From assembly GCA_030374765.1 (NCBI GenBank), contig JARGXX010000116.1, positions 930,001 through 994,000 of the forward strand: 64,000 bases of DNA, given 5' to 3'. The notes below the pieces were generated by a model, which was not told the DNA's origin, did no database searches, and saw only the letters and a list, made by a program, of their open reading frames with translations. Below, in pieces: positions 9,931-18,812 of the stretch. How positions within the stretch are numbered: position 1 is the first letter of the stretch; each line of letters begins with the position of its first letter. The translations under genes were made by a program, and so were the position numbers. The stretch is from Agarophyton chilense (taxonomy: Eukaryota; Rhodophyta; Florideophyceae; Gracilariales; Gracilariaceae).

Positions 9931-10360
9931 CTGATTTGACTCGCAGGTAGAGACTCTCCTCTGGAGAACACAAGCCTCCATATCCATTCGCTTTTGTGAC
10001 TGAAATTCGGCCCGGTCATGAAGACTGCCGAAGCTCTTCATTCGGGCAGTGTTCCTGAAATATGTCGAGTTTTGGTGTCTAAGACGGTACCCTGACCGAT
10101 TGAAACAGAATTAGCGCCACAATTTTTTTTCAAAAACCTGATCAAGAACATGATTTCTTCGGCCAATATCGCTATCACCCCCAGTGGAACATAGACATCG
10201 TCGCAGCGTTTTGTCGAAGAAAATCGATACATTCCTTTCTTGGGAGGAGTATTCTTTACCGCCTGTTAAGCTACAATCGACGGACAAATCCTCCGCTCCC
10301 GGAAAGTGAAGTCCAATTAAAAAGTACAGGAATTGCAGTGGACTTCTCATCCCCTTTAAG
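9931..10360. other. Intergenic, BLOC1S1 / EMC3
   Basis: Short frames on the minus strand only; no motif. Presumably the BLOC1S1 3' UTR and EMC3 promoter. Confidence 0.4.
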
Positions 10361-11122
10361 ATGACTTTGAGAGATGATGCACTAGATATCCCACTGGATC
10401 GTTCTTTGCAGCTTCAGGTCCTGCTTCCGATAACAGTCGTTACGATCTTGATGAATCTCTTGAGAATAAATCTTTCGAAACTTATCCTGCGCGAACCACC
10501 AATAAGTCTTGCGAAAACTCGCGATTCAAGTTGTCTTCATCGTGCCCAGAATGTACGACTTAACAGTCGTACTATCACTCGTGTTCAGTATGAGGCTCGC
10601 CGATTCTATCTATTGAAAGAAGACGGTCCCCTACACAAACCACCGGTAAATGTGGCTACGATGTCTCCGCTGATGAATCCGGAAAGTCTAGCCAATCAAG
10701 TGCTCTCGATCATAATCAACGTTGTGCCTCAAATGGTCCTTGGGGCTTGGGCGCGATATTCTTTCGCAGGCATTGCGGTTTGCAGATTGCCGTTTACTCT
10801 GACCCCGCGCTTTAGACCGATGCTGCAGAGTGGACTTGATTTAAGTGCTCAATATCTTGACGTGAGCTATGTTAGCGCTCTGAGTTGGTACGTTCTGAAT
10901 CTTTTCGGAAACGCAGGCCTATTGTCTCTCTTTACAAGCGGATCAACTGGAGATGATCTTCTTATTCCAAGTGCTCTGAATCAAATTTCTATGAACGTCG
11001 CACAGGACAAGGTATTTTCACAAGAACGTGAAGCTGTACGGAAATCTTCACATAACTTTGGTCTCAATGCGTTTGAGGAGCAGTTGCTTCAGATGCCGGT
11101 AAAGGATTTCGGTACGTACTAA
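10361..11122 (+). CDS. EMC3: ER membrane protein complex subunit 3
   Basis: 253 residues, single exon, ATG at 10361. The layout follows EMC3: an N-terminal helix (LQVLLPITVVTILMNLLRI), a charged cytosolic coiled segment, then 'ATMSPLMNPESLANQVLSII' and two further helices around VPQMVLGAWARYSFAGI and SYVSALSWYVLNLFG. The block 'PFTLTPRFRPMLQSGLDLSAQYLDVSYVSALSWY' matches the EMC3 signature 'PFPLTLRFKPMLQ.G....LDASWVSSASWY'. EMC3 is the Oxa1-superfamily insertase of the EMC, which inserts weakly hydrophobic or tail-anchored helices at the ER. It lies about 1.5 kb from mitochondrial OXA1, a distant relative. Confidence 0.92.
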   Translation: MTLRDDALDIPLDRSLQLQVLLPITVVTILMNLLRINLSKLILREPPISLAKTRDSSCLHRAQNVRLNSRTITRVQYEARRFYLLKEDGPLHKPPVNVATMSPLMNPESLANQVLSIIINVVPQMVLGAWARYSFAGIAVCRLPFTLTPRFRPMLQSGLDLSAQYLDVSYVSALSWYVLNLFGNAGLLSLFTSGSTGDDLLIPSALNQISMNVAQDKVFSQEREAVRKSSHNFGLNAFEEQLLQMPVKDFGTY

Positions 11123-11980
11123 ATGGGCGCTTCAATCTTCCTCTGGGGAACATTGAGCACATGTTCCTCCAGTCTCTTAAGCAATTTCTTTCAGACTCCT
11201 ATGAGCTTCTTTTTCTTTATTGTAAGCGCCTACGTCTACATCTCCAAACGCGTGATCCACTAATTACAGTCAACGACGTTTAATACGTCCTCTAGAAAAA
11301 CGAGACACTTTGCAATAAACAACAGCGTTTCGCTCAATTAGAGACAAGATTACTCTTCTTGATTATGGTCTGACGCTCATGGTTGCGAAACGCAAGAAAA
11401 ACTATCCCAAGTATTTCTTTCCGTCGGAAAAGGTCAAAAACGTCACCAGTCATTCTTTAAACAATTCTATGTGGTATTTCCAGTCGTCACGCGAGCGCTA
11501 TGGGTAGTCCAGATTACGGAAAGCTATCTACACGCTACTTTTCAAGAATGTTGCAGTGGGCTGAATCCAGGTGGCGACTGCCTTGCATTGTTGACTCTGG
11601 TGGTGCAGCAAAGAGTTTCTTGACCATTTACAACAATTCCATCTCTGCATGCCCAAGCACCCGCCATCGCGTTCAACGTGGTTTGATTTCAAATCAGATC
11701 GCACTGTCTTTCTCATCGCAACCACCTTACATACGAAATACACTCGTTGCCCTATCTTCCATCTCAAGTCTACCAGAACGCGCCTTGTGTTGCAGAGAAC
11801 TTAGCGAGAGCCCAGCCAGCTAGGCTGCCCTTTCTGTTTGGGAGTCACTTCACAAATTCCATGCAATTCTGCAAGCGCATATACATCATTCAATTAGTCA
11901 TTTATTCTACTTCTAACAACTAACAATGTCAGGTACACTGTGAAACCCCCGCAACCACTTCTATGGCACTCTAATTTGCT
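11123..11980. other. Intergenic with one uncertain small frame
   Basis: An ATG-initiated plus-strand frame of 107 codons (11500-11823) has a serine-rich product with no motif and no support beyond length. Otherwise nothing is recognised. Confidence 0.35.
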
Positions 11981-12412
11981 CTACCCCCTCCCCTCCACCG
12001 CATTTCGGAGCTCGACGATCCTCGCCTCACGCATGGCGATTTGGTTTCGAATTTCAAACCTCTGCTCCTCGAGCTCCTCCACGCGTTCCAGGGCGGCCTC
12101 AAGTCCCAGCTGCCTCAGACTGGCGAGCTCTTCTTGCAGCAGCTGTACCTCTTCCCCGAGAGAGAGCCCAATCGTCGTGGCTCTCTCCCTCGCTCGATTC
12201 ACTTGGGCCGCCCACGCCTCCTCCTTCTCCCCGAGAGCGGCCTGCACTTTCCGACAACAAAGTTGGAATTCTTTGTTCAGGCTGGACCACTCCCTCGCTT
12301 TCTCCTCCGCCTCTGCCTCAAGTCGCGCAACTCGCGACCTCTCCTTGCGGCCTTTGTTGTGCGTCTTGGCCGCAAGGAGGATGAGCGCGAGGTTGATCAC
12401 AATACCAAACAT
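11981..12412 (-). CDS. Small membrane-anchored coiled-coil protein
   Basis: 143 residues from the ATG at 12410-12412; the frame is open further upstream but has no ATG there. Residues 1-17 (FGIVINLALILLAAK) form one hydrophobic helix. Almost all the rest is a charged, heptad-rich coiled coil, with dense E/R/A and few helix breakers, for example EEVQLLQEELASLRQLGLEAALERVEELEEQ. A good TATA box lies 110 nt upstream. Membrane tether or scaffold is the likely role; mitochondrial OPA3 is a possible relative by layout (short N-terminal hydrophobic segment then coiled coil), but this is not firm. Confidence 0.6.
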   Translation of the reverse strand: MFGIVINLALILLAAKTHNKGRKERSRVARLEAEAEEKAREWSSLNKEFQLCCRKVQAALGEKEEAWAAQVNRARERATTIGLSLGEEVQLLQEELASLRQLGLEAALERVEELEEQRFEIRNQIAMREARIVELRNAVEGRG

Positions 12413-13827
12413 TTTTTTCGGGAGTTGGGAGAGCTTGTAGAAACTGTTGAAGTAGTTGATGAGTGCAGGGGTTGCGGGTGGTGGGAACAAGTAGCGCCGA
12501 GACAAGCAGAGCAAAGCCGCTTTTATACCCTTACCATTGGCGTGGTGTCAGTCTCAAAGGCACGTGAATCGATTCCTTGAGCTGACAATCATCGACGAAT
12601 TCGAAGAGCGAAAAAGCTGCGTGAGCTCCGAGCCTCCCTCCGTGACGCACGCACCGCAGAGCTGTCATCTGAAAAGCACAATGACGGAATTAATGGATCT
12701 GGAGTACTTAGTTTCTGCGACTGCTGCTCTCCAAAGCAACAGGAGGGCCATGCAAAGCCACGGAGCACTTTGAAGTACGAAGCAAACTGAGATCAGTGTG
12801 GATTCGCCGTGTCGTTGACCTGCGCACTGTCAATGTCGTCAAACGATCAGTTGATGTACCACATCATAGAAACCACGCGCACCTTAATGGGGGAAACGGC
12901 CGAGGCGAACTTCGGGAAGGGTGGCACGCTTTTCGCAGATGATCTCGTGTGTCATCGACGCCGTACTTTTCACCCTCTTGTGTTTGAAATTAACGAGTGT
13001 AGTGTCGATGCAGTCATGGTGATTCGAGTTTTCGGAAACCATCAACTGGCTGGAATACTCTGCGTATTCAGAGAGACAGTATCACAACGTACATGTTGAA
13101 GAAGTGATTCTCACCGCCTGTAATCCTTTGTGGTTCCCGACTGCCCACCTCAGTCTGTTCAGAACGTTATTGAATAGAAGGTCCTTTTCTGTGTCTTTGG
13201 ACTGTTTCTTATTCAAGGGTCAATCGGAGTTGCATCTTGCCCAAGGGATTGCAATAAGAGTGTATTTCAAATAATCCTACATTAAACAGAATATGTAAGC
13301 AATCTACTTATTTAATCTTCTCATGAAGCAGACCAAGAACTACTGTTTGTCGTACCTGCTTGGGTCCACGAGAAAGGCAGCCTCTGATTCTGGTGGGGAG
13401 AGGGGGAGGGGAATTCTTCTTCTGGCGCACTTTTTTCAAGGCATTGTAGACATGAGAATCGAAATTTATTAGAAATCGACGATTAAGCTGAGAAGCGACG
13501 AGTGCTCTCTAGCTAGCTAGCCTAGCGCTATTGTACGACAGATGTATTTGAATAGCTACGATCTTAAGGGCCACCTAACTAGAGCGTAGTTTACATTAAT
13601 ATATAGGGGGCACGCGCGCTCGGGGAGTGCACGAGAGAATCGCAGCTGACGAAGAGCTTCTTGAGGAAATCCAGGAAGACCAAAGCTTTGACAATGCATT
13701 TGGAACAACTCGACAAGCCCAGAAGCCACGAATTTATGAGATGGGTTTGTATTTACACGCGAAATCATCAGGCGATGGTTCCAAAAGGCGCACCAGGGCA
13801 GGACTGTGCAGAGTGCAATAAAAACAA
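12413..13827. other. Intergenic, 1.4 kb, no confident gene
   Basis: Contains the TATA box of the minus-strand coiled-coil gene. Plus-strand frames (12537-12773, 12809-13099, 13627-13821) look partly protein-like but lack sensible starts, motifs or splice partners. They could be remnants of an old gene or element. Confidence 0.35.
12521..12528 (-). promoter_or_regulatory. TATA box of the coiled-coil gene
   Basis: On the minus strand the sequence reads GGGTATAAAAGCGG, a near-ideal TATA element, about 110 nt upstream of the ATG at 12412. Position and orientation fit; not tested otherwise. Confidence 0.5.
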
Positions 13828-14334
13828 TTAATATCGTTGTCGAAACTGGAACGCTTCACCCTTCTCTAGAACTGGGAAGCACCACATCAGCCACATGGGT
13901 TGGTCTGCGGCATTTTGAAACGCATGGTGAACGCCAGTAACGATGTGAATCATAGAACCTTTCTGAATGGCAGTTTTGCGACCATTCTCAAAGTGCACAT
14001 ATCCTTGTCCTTCATATACAAGAACAATCTCTTCAGTGTTATGGGAATGCGGAGGAATCCAGGCACCAGCCTCAACGCGCTCAAGCCCCGCCTGCAGCTC
14101 AGCTGTCCGGACTATCTCCCAGTTGGTTCTATTAGTGCTACTTTCGGAGTCAAGGACAAGCGGAGGCACTGCGTGCATTCCGACGCCGTTCCACGCGTTG
14201 TAAACATTTACAGAGCCACCGTGCAGAGGAGCAGATTTTCGAAACGACCAGGACGTCATTCCAATGCTCAAACAGGCCAATGCAAATGATGCGGCTGTGT
14301 GAAGAGAGAAAGGAGAGCGGCTGGTGCGATCCAT
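13828..14334 (-). CDS. Cupin-domain protein with N-terminal membrane anchor
   Basis: 168 residues from an ATG at 14332-14334. Residues ~10-32 (LHTAASFALACLSIGMTSWSF) are a signal peptide or signal anchor. Residues ~80-160 form a single cupin_2 barrel, with motif 1 as IPPHSHNTEEIVLVYEGQG (two His and a Glu of the metal site) and motif 2 around 'QKGSMIHIVTGVHHAFQNA'. Substrate unknown; small cupins of this type bind a metal and serve as isomerases, oxygenases or storage proteins. It lies just downstream of EPSP synthase on the opposite side of the 9-bp repeat block. Confidence 0.75.
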   Translation of the reverse strand: MDRTSRSPFSLHTAASFALACLSIGMTSWSFRKSAPLHGGSVNVYNAWNGVGMHAVPPLVLDSESSTNRTNWEIVRTAELQAGLERVEAGAWIPPHSHNTEEIVLVYEGQGYVHFENGRKTAIQKGSMIHIVTGVHHAFQNAADQPMWLMWCFPVLEKGEAFQFRQRY

Positions 14335-14446
14335 GGGTCAGGGCATCTAGCGAAGAAGAAGGCGAGCGAGGTGCAGAGCTGACGAGATGACCTCAGCTCC
14401 GGAGCAGCACCGTTTTTATTGTTCCTCCACACAAGTGACAGCCGTG

Positions 14447-14482
14447 TCACGCACATCACGCACATCACGCACATCACGCACA
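14447..14482. repeat. Four tandem copies of TCACGCACA
   Basis: Perfect 9-bp unit repeated at 14447, 14456, 14465 and 14474. The last copy contains the stop codon and final codons of EPSP synthase, so the enzyme's C-terminus is encoded by the repeat edge. Confidence 0.9.
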
Positions 14483-15934
14483 CGTCAGCTTCGCCAGCTC
14501 TTCAAAGTATGTCGGGAACGTCTTCGCTGTGCAGGCGGGGTCGTTGATAACCACCGCCACGTCGCCGCACGCCGCCAGCGAGAACGCCATCGCCATCCGG
14601 TGATCGTCGTATGTATCAATCGCCACTCCCTCTCGCAGCGTCTTTGGAGGCGTGATGACACAATAATCATGTCCCTCCTCCACCTCAGCGCCCAGCTTGC
14701 GGAGCTCCGTTACTATGGCCTTCATTCGTTCGGTCTCCTTCACACGCCAATTGTATACATTACGAATTGCTGTCTTTCCCTCTGCGAATAGCGCGGTCGT
14801 TGCCAGGCTCATTGCCGCATCCGGAATGTCTCCGCAGTCCACGTCAACTCCTTTCAGACCGTGCCTTGCGTCGCGAGATATGCGGATCGAGTTGTTATCC
14901 CATTCTACCTGTGCCCCCATCTGTTCGAGCACGCTTGCAAATTGCACGTCCCCTTGGATCGAGTCCGAGCCGCAGCCGTGCACCGTCACCGGTCCGCCAG
15001 TGATCGCCGCCCCAGCTAGGAAATAACTTGCCGACGACGCGTCACCTTCGACGAATACCTCACCAGGTGACACGTACTGCTGTTGAGCTGCTACTTTGAA
15101 CTGCGTATATTCTTTGTTCACGTTCACAGTGACGCCGTATCTAGCCATCAGATTGATCGTCATTTTCACATACGGGACTGACACTAGCGTATCCTTGATC
15201 ATGATGGTAACGTCCTTCTTGGCGAGCGGCGCAGTCATTAACAAAGCGCTGAGATACTGCGAGCTGATCTTGCCACTTACGTACGCCTCTCCCCCCGGCA
15301 AACCGTCTTTGTTGCGAATTACTACTGGCGGGCATCCAGTGTCTGAACATTCTACGTCCGCTCCTAATTGTTTCAGCGCGTCCACCAGATCTGCAATAGG
15401 ACGTTCTCTCATCCTAGGTGTACCGTCCAGCACGTAAACACCAGGCTGGCTCCCGGTGCATAAAGCGGCGGCCAGCGGCCTCATTGCGGTTCCAGCATTT
15501 CCCAGAAACAAATCAGCCTTCGCAATAGGAATATGGCCAGCGCACCCAGTCACTCGCACCACATCGCCAACCTGTTCATGATGAATCCCAAGCGCGTCAA
15601 GCGCGCCCTTCATGTAGCGCACGTCATCCGATTGCAGCAGGTTACGAATCTCGGTCGTGCCACTCGCCAGAGCAGAAAGTAACAACACGCGGTTCGAAAG
15701 CGACTTGGATCCAGGTAGATTAATGGTACCGCTCATTTGTTTGATAGGATTCAGTCGAAGTGATTCGACGGTTGACGTGGCCATTCGAACGCGCGCGCTT
15801 CGACGCACAAACAGGTTGGCACGAACATTATGACGACGCGCCGTAGAGAGCCCGTCCCTACCACGCACGAATGACGAGCGTCTGCCACGCGAACATAGCG
15901 GCAAAGCTGATACAAACGTGAGCGGCGGCGTCAT
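14474..15934 (-). CDS. Plastid 5-enolpyruvylshikimate-3-phosphate synthase
   Basis: 486 residues from the ATG at 15932-15934. The frame is open for ~96 more codons but without an ATG. About 55 N-terminal residues ([20 protein letters not shown]...) are basic and serine-rich, a plastid transit peptide. The mature enzyme begins near '[20 protein letters not shown]' and shows the PEP/S3P motifs [23 protein letters not shown] and [11 protein letters not shown], and the C-terminal DDHRMAMAF. It catalyses the sixth shikimate-pathway step, joining shikimate-3-phosphate and PEP. The intact G-T-P residues in NAGTAMRP indicate a class I, glyphosate-sensitive type. It is monofunctional, not part of an AROM fusion. 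Confidence 0.95.
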   Translation of the reverse strand: MTPPLTFVSALPLCSRGRRSSFVRGRDGLSTARRHNVRANLFVRRSARVRMATSTVESLRLNPIKQMSGTINLPGSKSLSNRVLLLSALASGTTEIRNLLQSDDVRYMKGALDALGIHHEQVGDVVRVTGCAGHIPIAKADLFLGNAGTAMRPLAAALCTGSQPGVYVLDGTPRMRERPIADLVDALKQLGADVECSDTGCPPVVIRNKDGLPGGEAYVSGKISSQYLSALLMTAPLAKKDVTIMIKDTLVSVPYVKMTINLMARYGVTVNVNKEYTQFKVAAQQQYVSPGEVFVEGDASSASYFLAGAAITGGPVTVHGCGSDSIQGDVQFASVLEQMGAQVEWDNNSIRISRDARHGLKGVDVDCGDIPDAAMSLATTALFAEGKTAIRNVYNWRVKETERMKAIVTELRKLGAEVEEGHDYCVITPPKTLREGVAIDTYDDHRMAMAFSLAACGDVAVVINDPACTAKTFPTYFEELAKLTCA

Positions 15935-16723
15935 TCGATCGAGTTGCTGCAATGGTCCGCTCGACACAATAGTATCGAGAACGAGGGAAGCAAGATTGCC
16001 GAAGAGCGCGCGAGTTTTAAAGTTGGAGAGTTGATCGGAACGAGTTTCGTTCGGTTGATATGACAGTATTCGCAACGCCTCGGTTGTTGGCAAAGAAGAA
16101 CTACTTTTTAATGGCCGATGTCCTGCGCATGAGATCGTTATTTTAATTACATGCGAACACGTCAGCAGCGCTGCACTGCGGTTCAAGTCGGCAGATGCGA
16201 GGGAGAGCTTGCCTGACACCAAGCTTATATCGACATCATGGGCACGGCCACCGTCCCGACCATCGCGAAACTGCTTGACCGACCCCTATTCCAAATCCCT
16301 ACCTCCTCACTCGGCCCCACTTCAGTAACGTGTCGCAAAATCCCCATTCGTATAATGATGTTCTTTTAAATCTGAAGTAGCTTGATTGCGCATGTCGTGG
16401 GCATCGCTTCTTACACAAAACGGTACGCAGTTGAATTACTTATCTACGGTGCGGACGTTTTGTCTTCAACATGATCAAATTCTAACAACACGGCTAGCAA
16501 GTAACAGATAGAGAAAAAAAAGAGTCGCAGCCGCAGATAATATTAATTGATGCATGCAGTTAGCGATTTATAAGCACGGTCAAAAGTTATTTCTATTCAG
16601 ATGCAAAACGCACTATCTGTCTGGAGTGCTATGTGAAACGCCAAGCAGTCATCTTAACGAGAAGCCTCTTGGTGACTCATGCATGTTAGTGTACGTCTGG
16701 ACAGAGTCGAACAAAGCAATCTA
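15935..16723. other. Intergenic, EPSP synthase 5' side
   Basis: Presumed 5' region of EPSP synthase and 3' flank of the GalNAc-transferase-like gene. AT-rich from 16350. No RNA gene or coding exon is recognised. Confidence 0.4.
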
Positions 16724-18487
16724 TCAGGCTGGTAGAGCATCTTTGGTCAAACCGGTAATATCCACGTCGGCATCAGCCATCAGTTTGGCCACCGTTTCCT
16801 GACTACCGATTGTCATGTATACCGTTCGCATGCAATCTTTATAATGCTTGTTCTTAGGGCACTTTTTGCTATGCCACTGATGCAACAAACCTGGTTCCAG
16901 CGTTCTCAACACCGCGTAGTCTGGATTATCTCGAAATTGATTGTACAAGAACACATCTTCAGAACCCCAGCCTTGGAATACTTTTTCCTCGTTCCCTCCA
17001 AATCCACCAACTTTGTCAAAGTCAGACTTATACACGCAAACCATTCCGTAGCTGCTTCTTCTCCAAAATCCGTCTTTGCTTGACAAGGACTTTCCGTGTG
17101 GATACAGCGAAAACATAACGGGAAACCAAACCTGTGACCCCATAATGGAATTCACCCTGCAGTTCTGCAGGAAGTTTCCACGGATAACCAGGTCAATGTC
17201 TGAGAAGAACATGATTTCCTTGTCGGGCACGAGCTTGGCAGCCTCTCTAATCGCCACAGCGCGTGAGAAATCGCCATTCACATCTCCGCGTGACGACACC
17301 ACCGTGATCCTGTTCGAAGTGAGATGCTTGTATTTCTTGACTTTGGATTTGACACCCGATTTCTCTTTGTCCGTGGTGGCTAACACAACACGAAGCAAGT
17401 CCGTCTGAGTCTTCTTGAAGTAAGAATTGAACATCGTCAAAAAGGCCGCCAATCTAGAAGGACGACCAGCATACGTCACCACAACGTGGATGCGCACAGA
17501 TTCACGCGGACGCACAAAATGAACTTGGCACGGTCTCCCAAAGCCTTTGGTGACTGTCACAACACGACTCACTTTGGGCTTAGCAGCACGTTTCGTGCCA
17601 TTGCGATTGAAGTACTCCACAGTACCACGGACGTTGACAATGCTCTGGAAGCCATCTCGGCGATTATTGCGTACATATACGACAGGTGTGTGGATGTTGT
17701 TCACAGTACCCTTCTTCACATCTTGTTGCGTGAGTGACATAGCAACTTTTCGGACGTCGTCATAATCCGTATCCAACCCCGCACCCAATTCATCAACAGT
17801 GTGCACACTGGGACGGTCAGCGTGATGCAAGAACCTTTTTTCATCCACAACAGCAAACACATCATCGAAATCTCTGGGTTGCTTGGCAACCCGCCTGGCC
17901 TTAATTTCTGCGCGATCGGGACCACGACTCAAAGACGGGTGAAACATGGACCGCTGAGATGCCACATAACATTTTCCAAAGAATGGATCACTCACATCGT
18001 CCGTCATAAAGAAAGCGTGGCCATCGTGTTCACCACCACTCACGCGCGGTGGACGATCAGCAAACGCTGCGGACGGATTCGACACGGCAGGCACTGCGGC
18101 CGAAAAAAATCGCTCCAACTGCGCAGTCGGCAAACGAGATAGAGACGCCTGAAAACTGGGAGGGGTAGCATGTCGCGCTGGCTTCCAAAACAACAGTCCG
18201 AGCAGCACGATACATGATGTAGGCACAAAGAAAAAAGCCCACGAGACGCGGGAACGCGACTTTGACGAGGGGGATCGCCGTTGCCCTGGCACTTGATGGG
18301 AAGAGACAATGGTTGAGGTTATGCGAGAGCGACGTGAAGCGCCAAAGGGGGTGCCAGCAGCCATGGTAAGTGTCTCACTGTCTTGGATACCTGAACAGTC
18401 CAAAGCGAAAAAAGAGCGGTGCTCGGGAGGGGGTGTTGTGTTGTCCGCGATGCTCGAGTCCGAAGAGAACTCCATACGACGATACAT
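16724..18487 (-). CDS. Chondroitin N-acetylgalactosaminyltransferase-like Golgi enzyme
   Basis: 587 residues from the ATG at 18485-18487 (a second ATG four codons on is equally possible). The protein is type II: a short basic N-terminus, one helix (WAFFFVPTSCIVLLGLLFW, about residues 80-98), a long stem, then a GT-A domain. The C-terminal ~250 residues match the CHGN family: DxD-like metal site FFSDIDLVIRGNFLQNCR, 'GFWRRSSYGMVCVYKSDF', and the catalytic GWGSEDVFLYNQF followed by LLHQWHSKKC. Animal members add GalNAc to chondroitin. Here I infer synthesis of an extracellular matrix polysaccharide or glycoprotein glycan; the acceptor is unknown. Confidence 0.85.
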   Translation of the reverse strand: MYRRMEFSSDSSIADNTTPPPEHRSFFALDCSGIQDSETLTMAAGTPFGASRRSRITSTIVSSHQVPGQRRSPSSKSRSRVSWAFFFVPTSCIVLLGLLFWKPARHATPPSFQASLSRLPTAQLERFFSAAVPAVSNPSAAFADRPPRVSGGEHDGHAFFMTDDVSDPFFGKCYVASQRSMFHPSLSRGPDRAEIKARRVAKQPRDFDDVFAVVDEKRFLHHADRPSVHTVDELGAGLDTDYDDVRKVAMSLTQQDVKKGTVNNIHTPVVYVRNNRRDGFQSIVNVRGTVEYFNRNGTKRAAKPKVSRVVTVTKGFGRPCQVHFVRPRESVRIHVVVTYAGRPSRLAAFLTMFNSYFKKTQTDLLRVVLATTDKEKSGVKSKVKKYKHLTSNRITVVSSRGDVNGDFSRAVAIREAAKLVPDKEIMFFSDIDLVIRGNFLQNCRVNSIMGSQVWFPVMFSLYPHGKSLSSKDGFWRRSSYGMVCVYKSDFDKVGGFGGNEEKVFQGWGSEDVFLYNQFRDNPDYAVLRTLEPGLLHQWHSKKCPKNKHYKDCMRTVYMTIGSQETVAKLMADADVDITGLTKDALPA

Positions 18488-18812
18488 ATCTCACCACATC
18501 CTGGCGTCAGAAGTCCAATAGGAAGCGTCCATCGTTTGAGGAGTAGCTCTGTTGCATGTCACTCGCTCATTCAATCGGCGCCTCGACACTGCTTTGCTGT
18601 CAGGCGTGCGCCCAGGTGCAAAAAATGCATGAAGCACAATTCAACATGCAATTCCATGGGAATCCTTGCGGAGCAGTAAATCTACGCTATGGGGGGACCG
18701 GGTGCTGGGTGTTGTGCGCCGTCGAACTCGCACACAGAGGACACAGGGATATTCCCATGACCATAAACCCATCACACCAACAATGCTGGAATATCTCCCG
18801 CCTTCCACTGTA
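18488..18812. other. Intergenic, 325 bp
   Basis: Lies between the GalNAc-transferase start and the 3' end of the BED/hAT gene, both on the minus strand. Nothing recognised. Confidence 0.4.

Noticed and set aside
12809-13099. 97-codon frame as a gene
   Set aside because: It begins with GTG, has no motif and no splice partner; kept only as a comment on the intergenic region.
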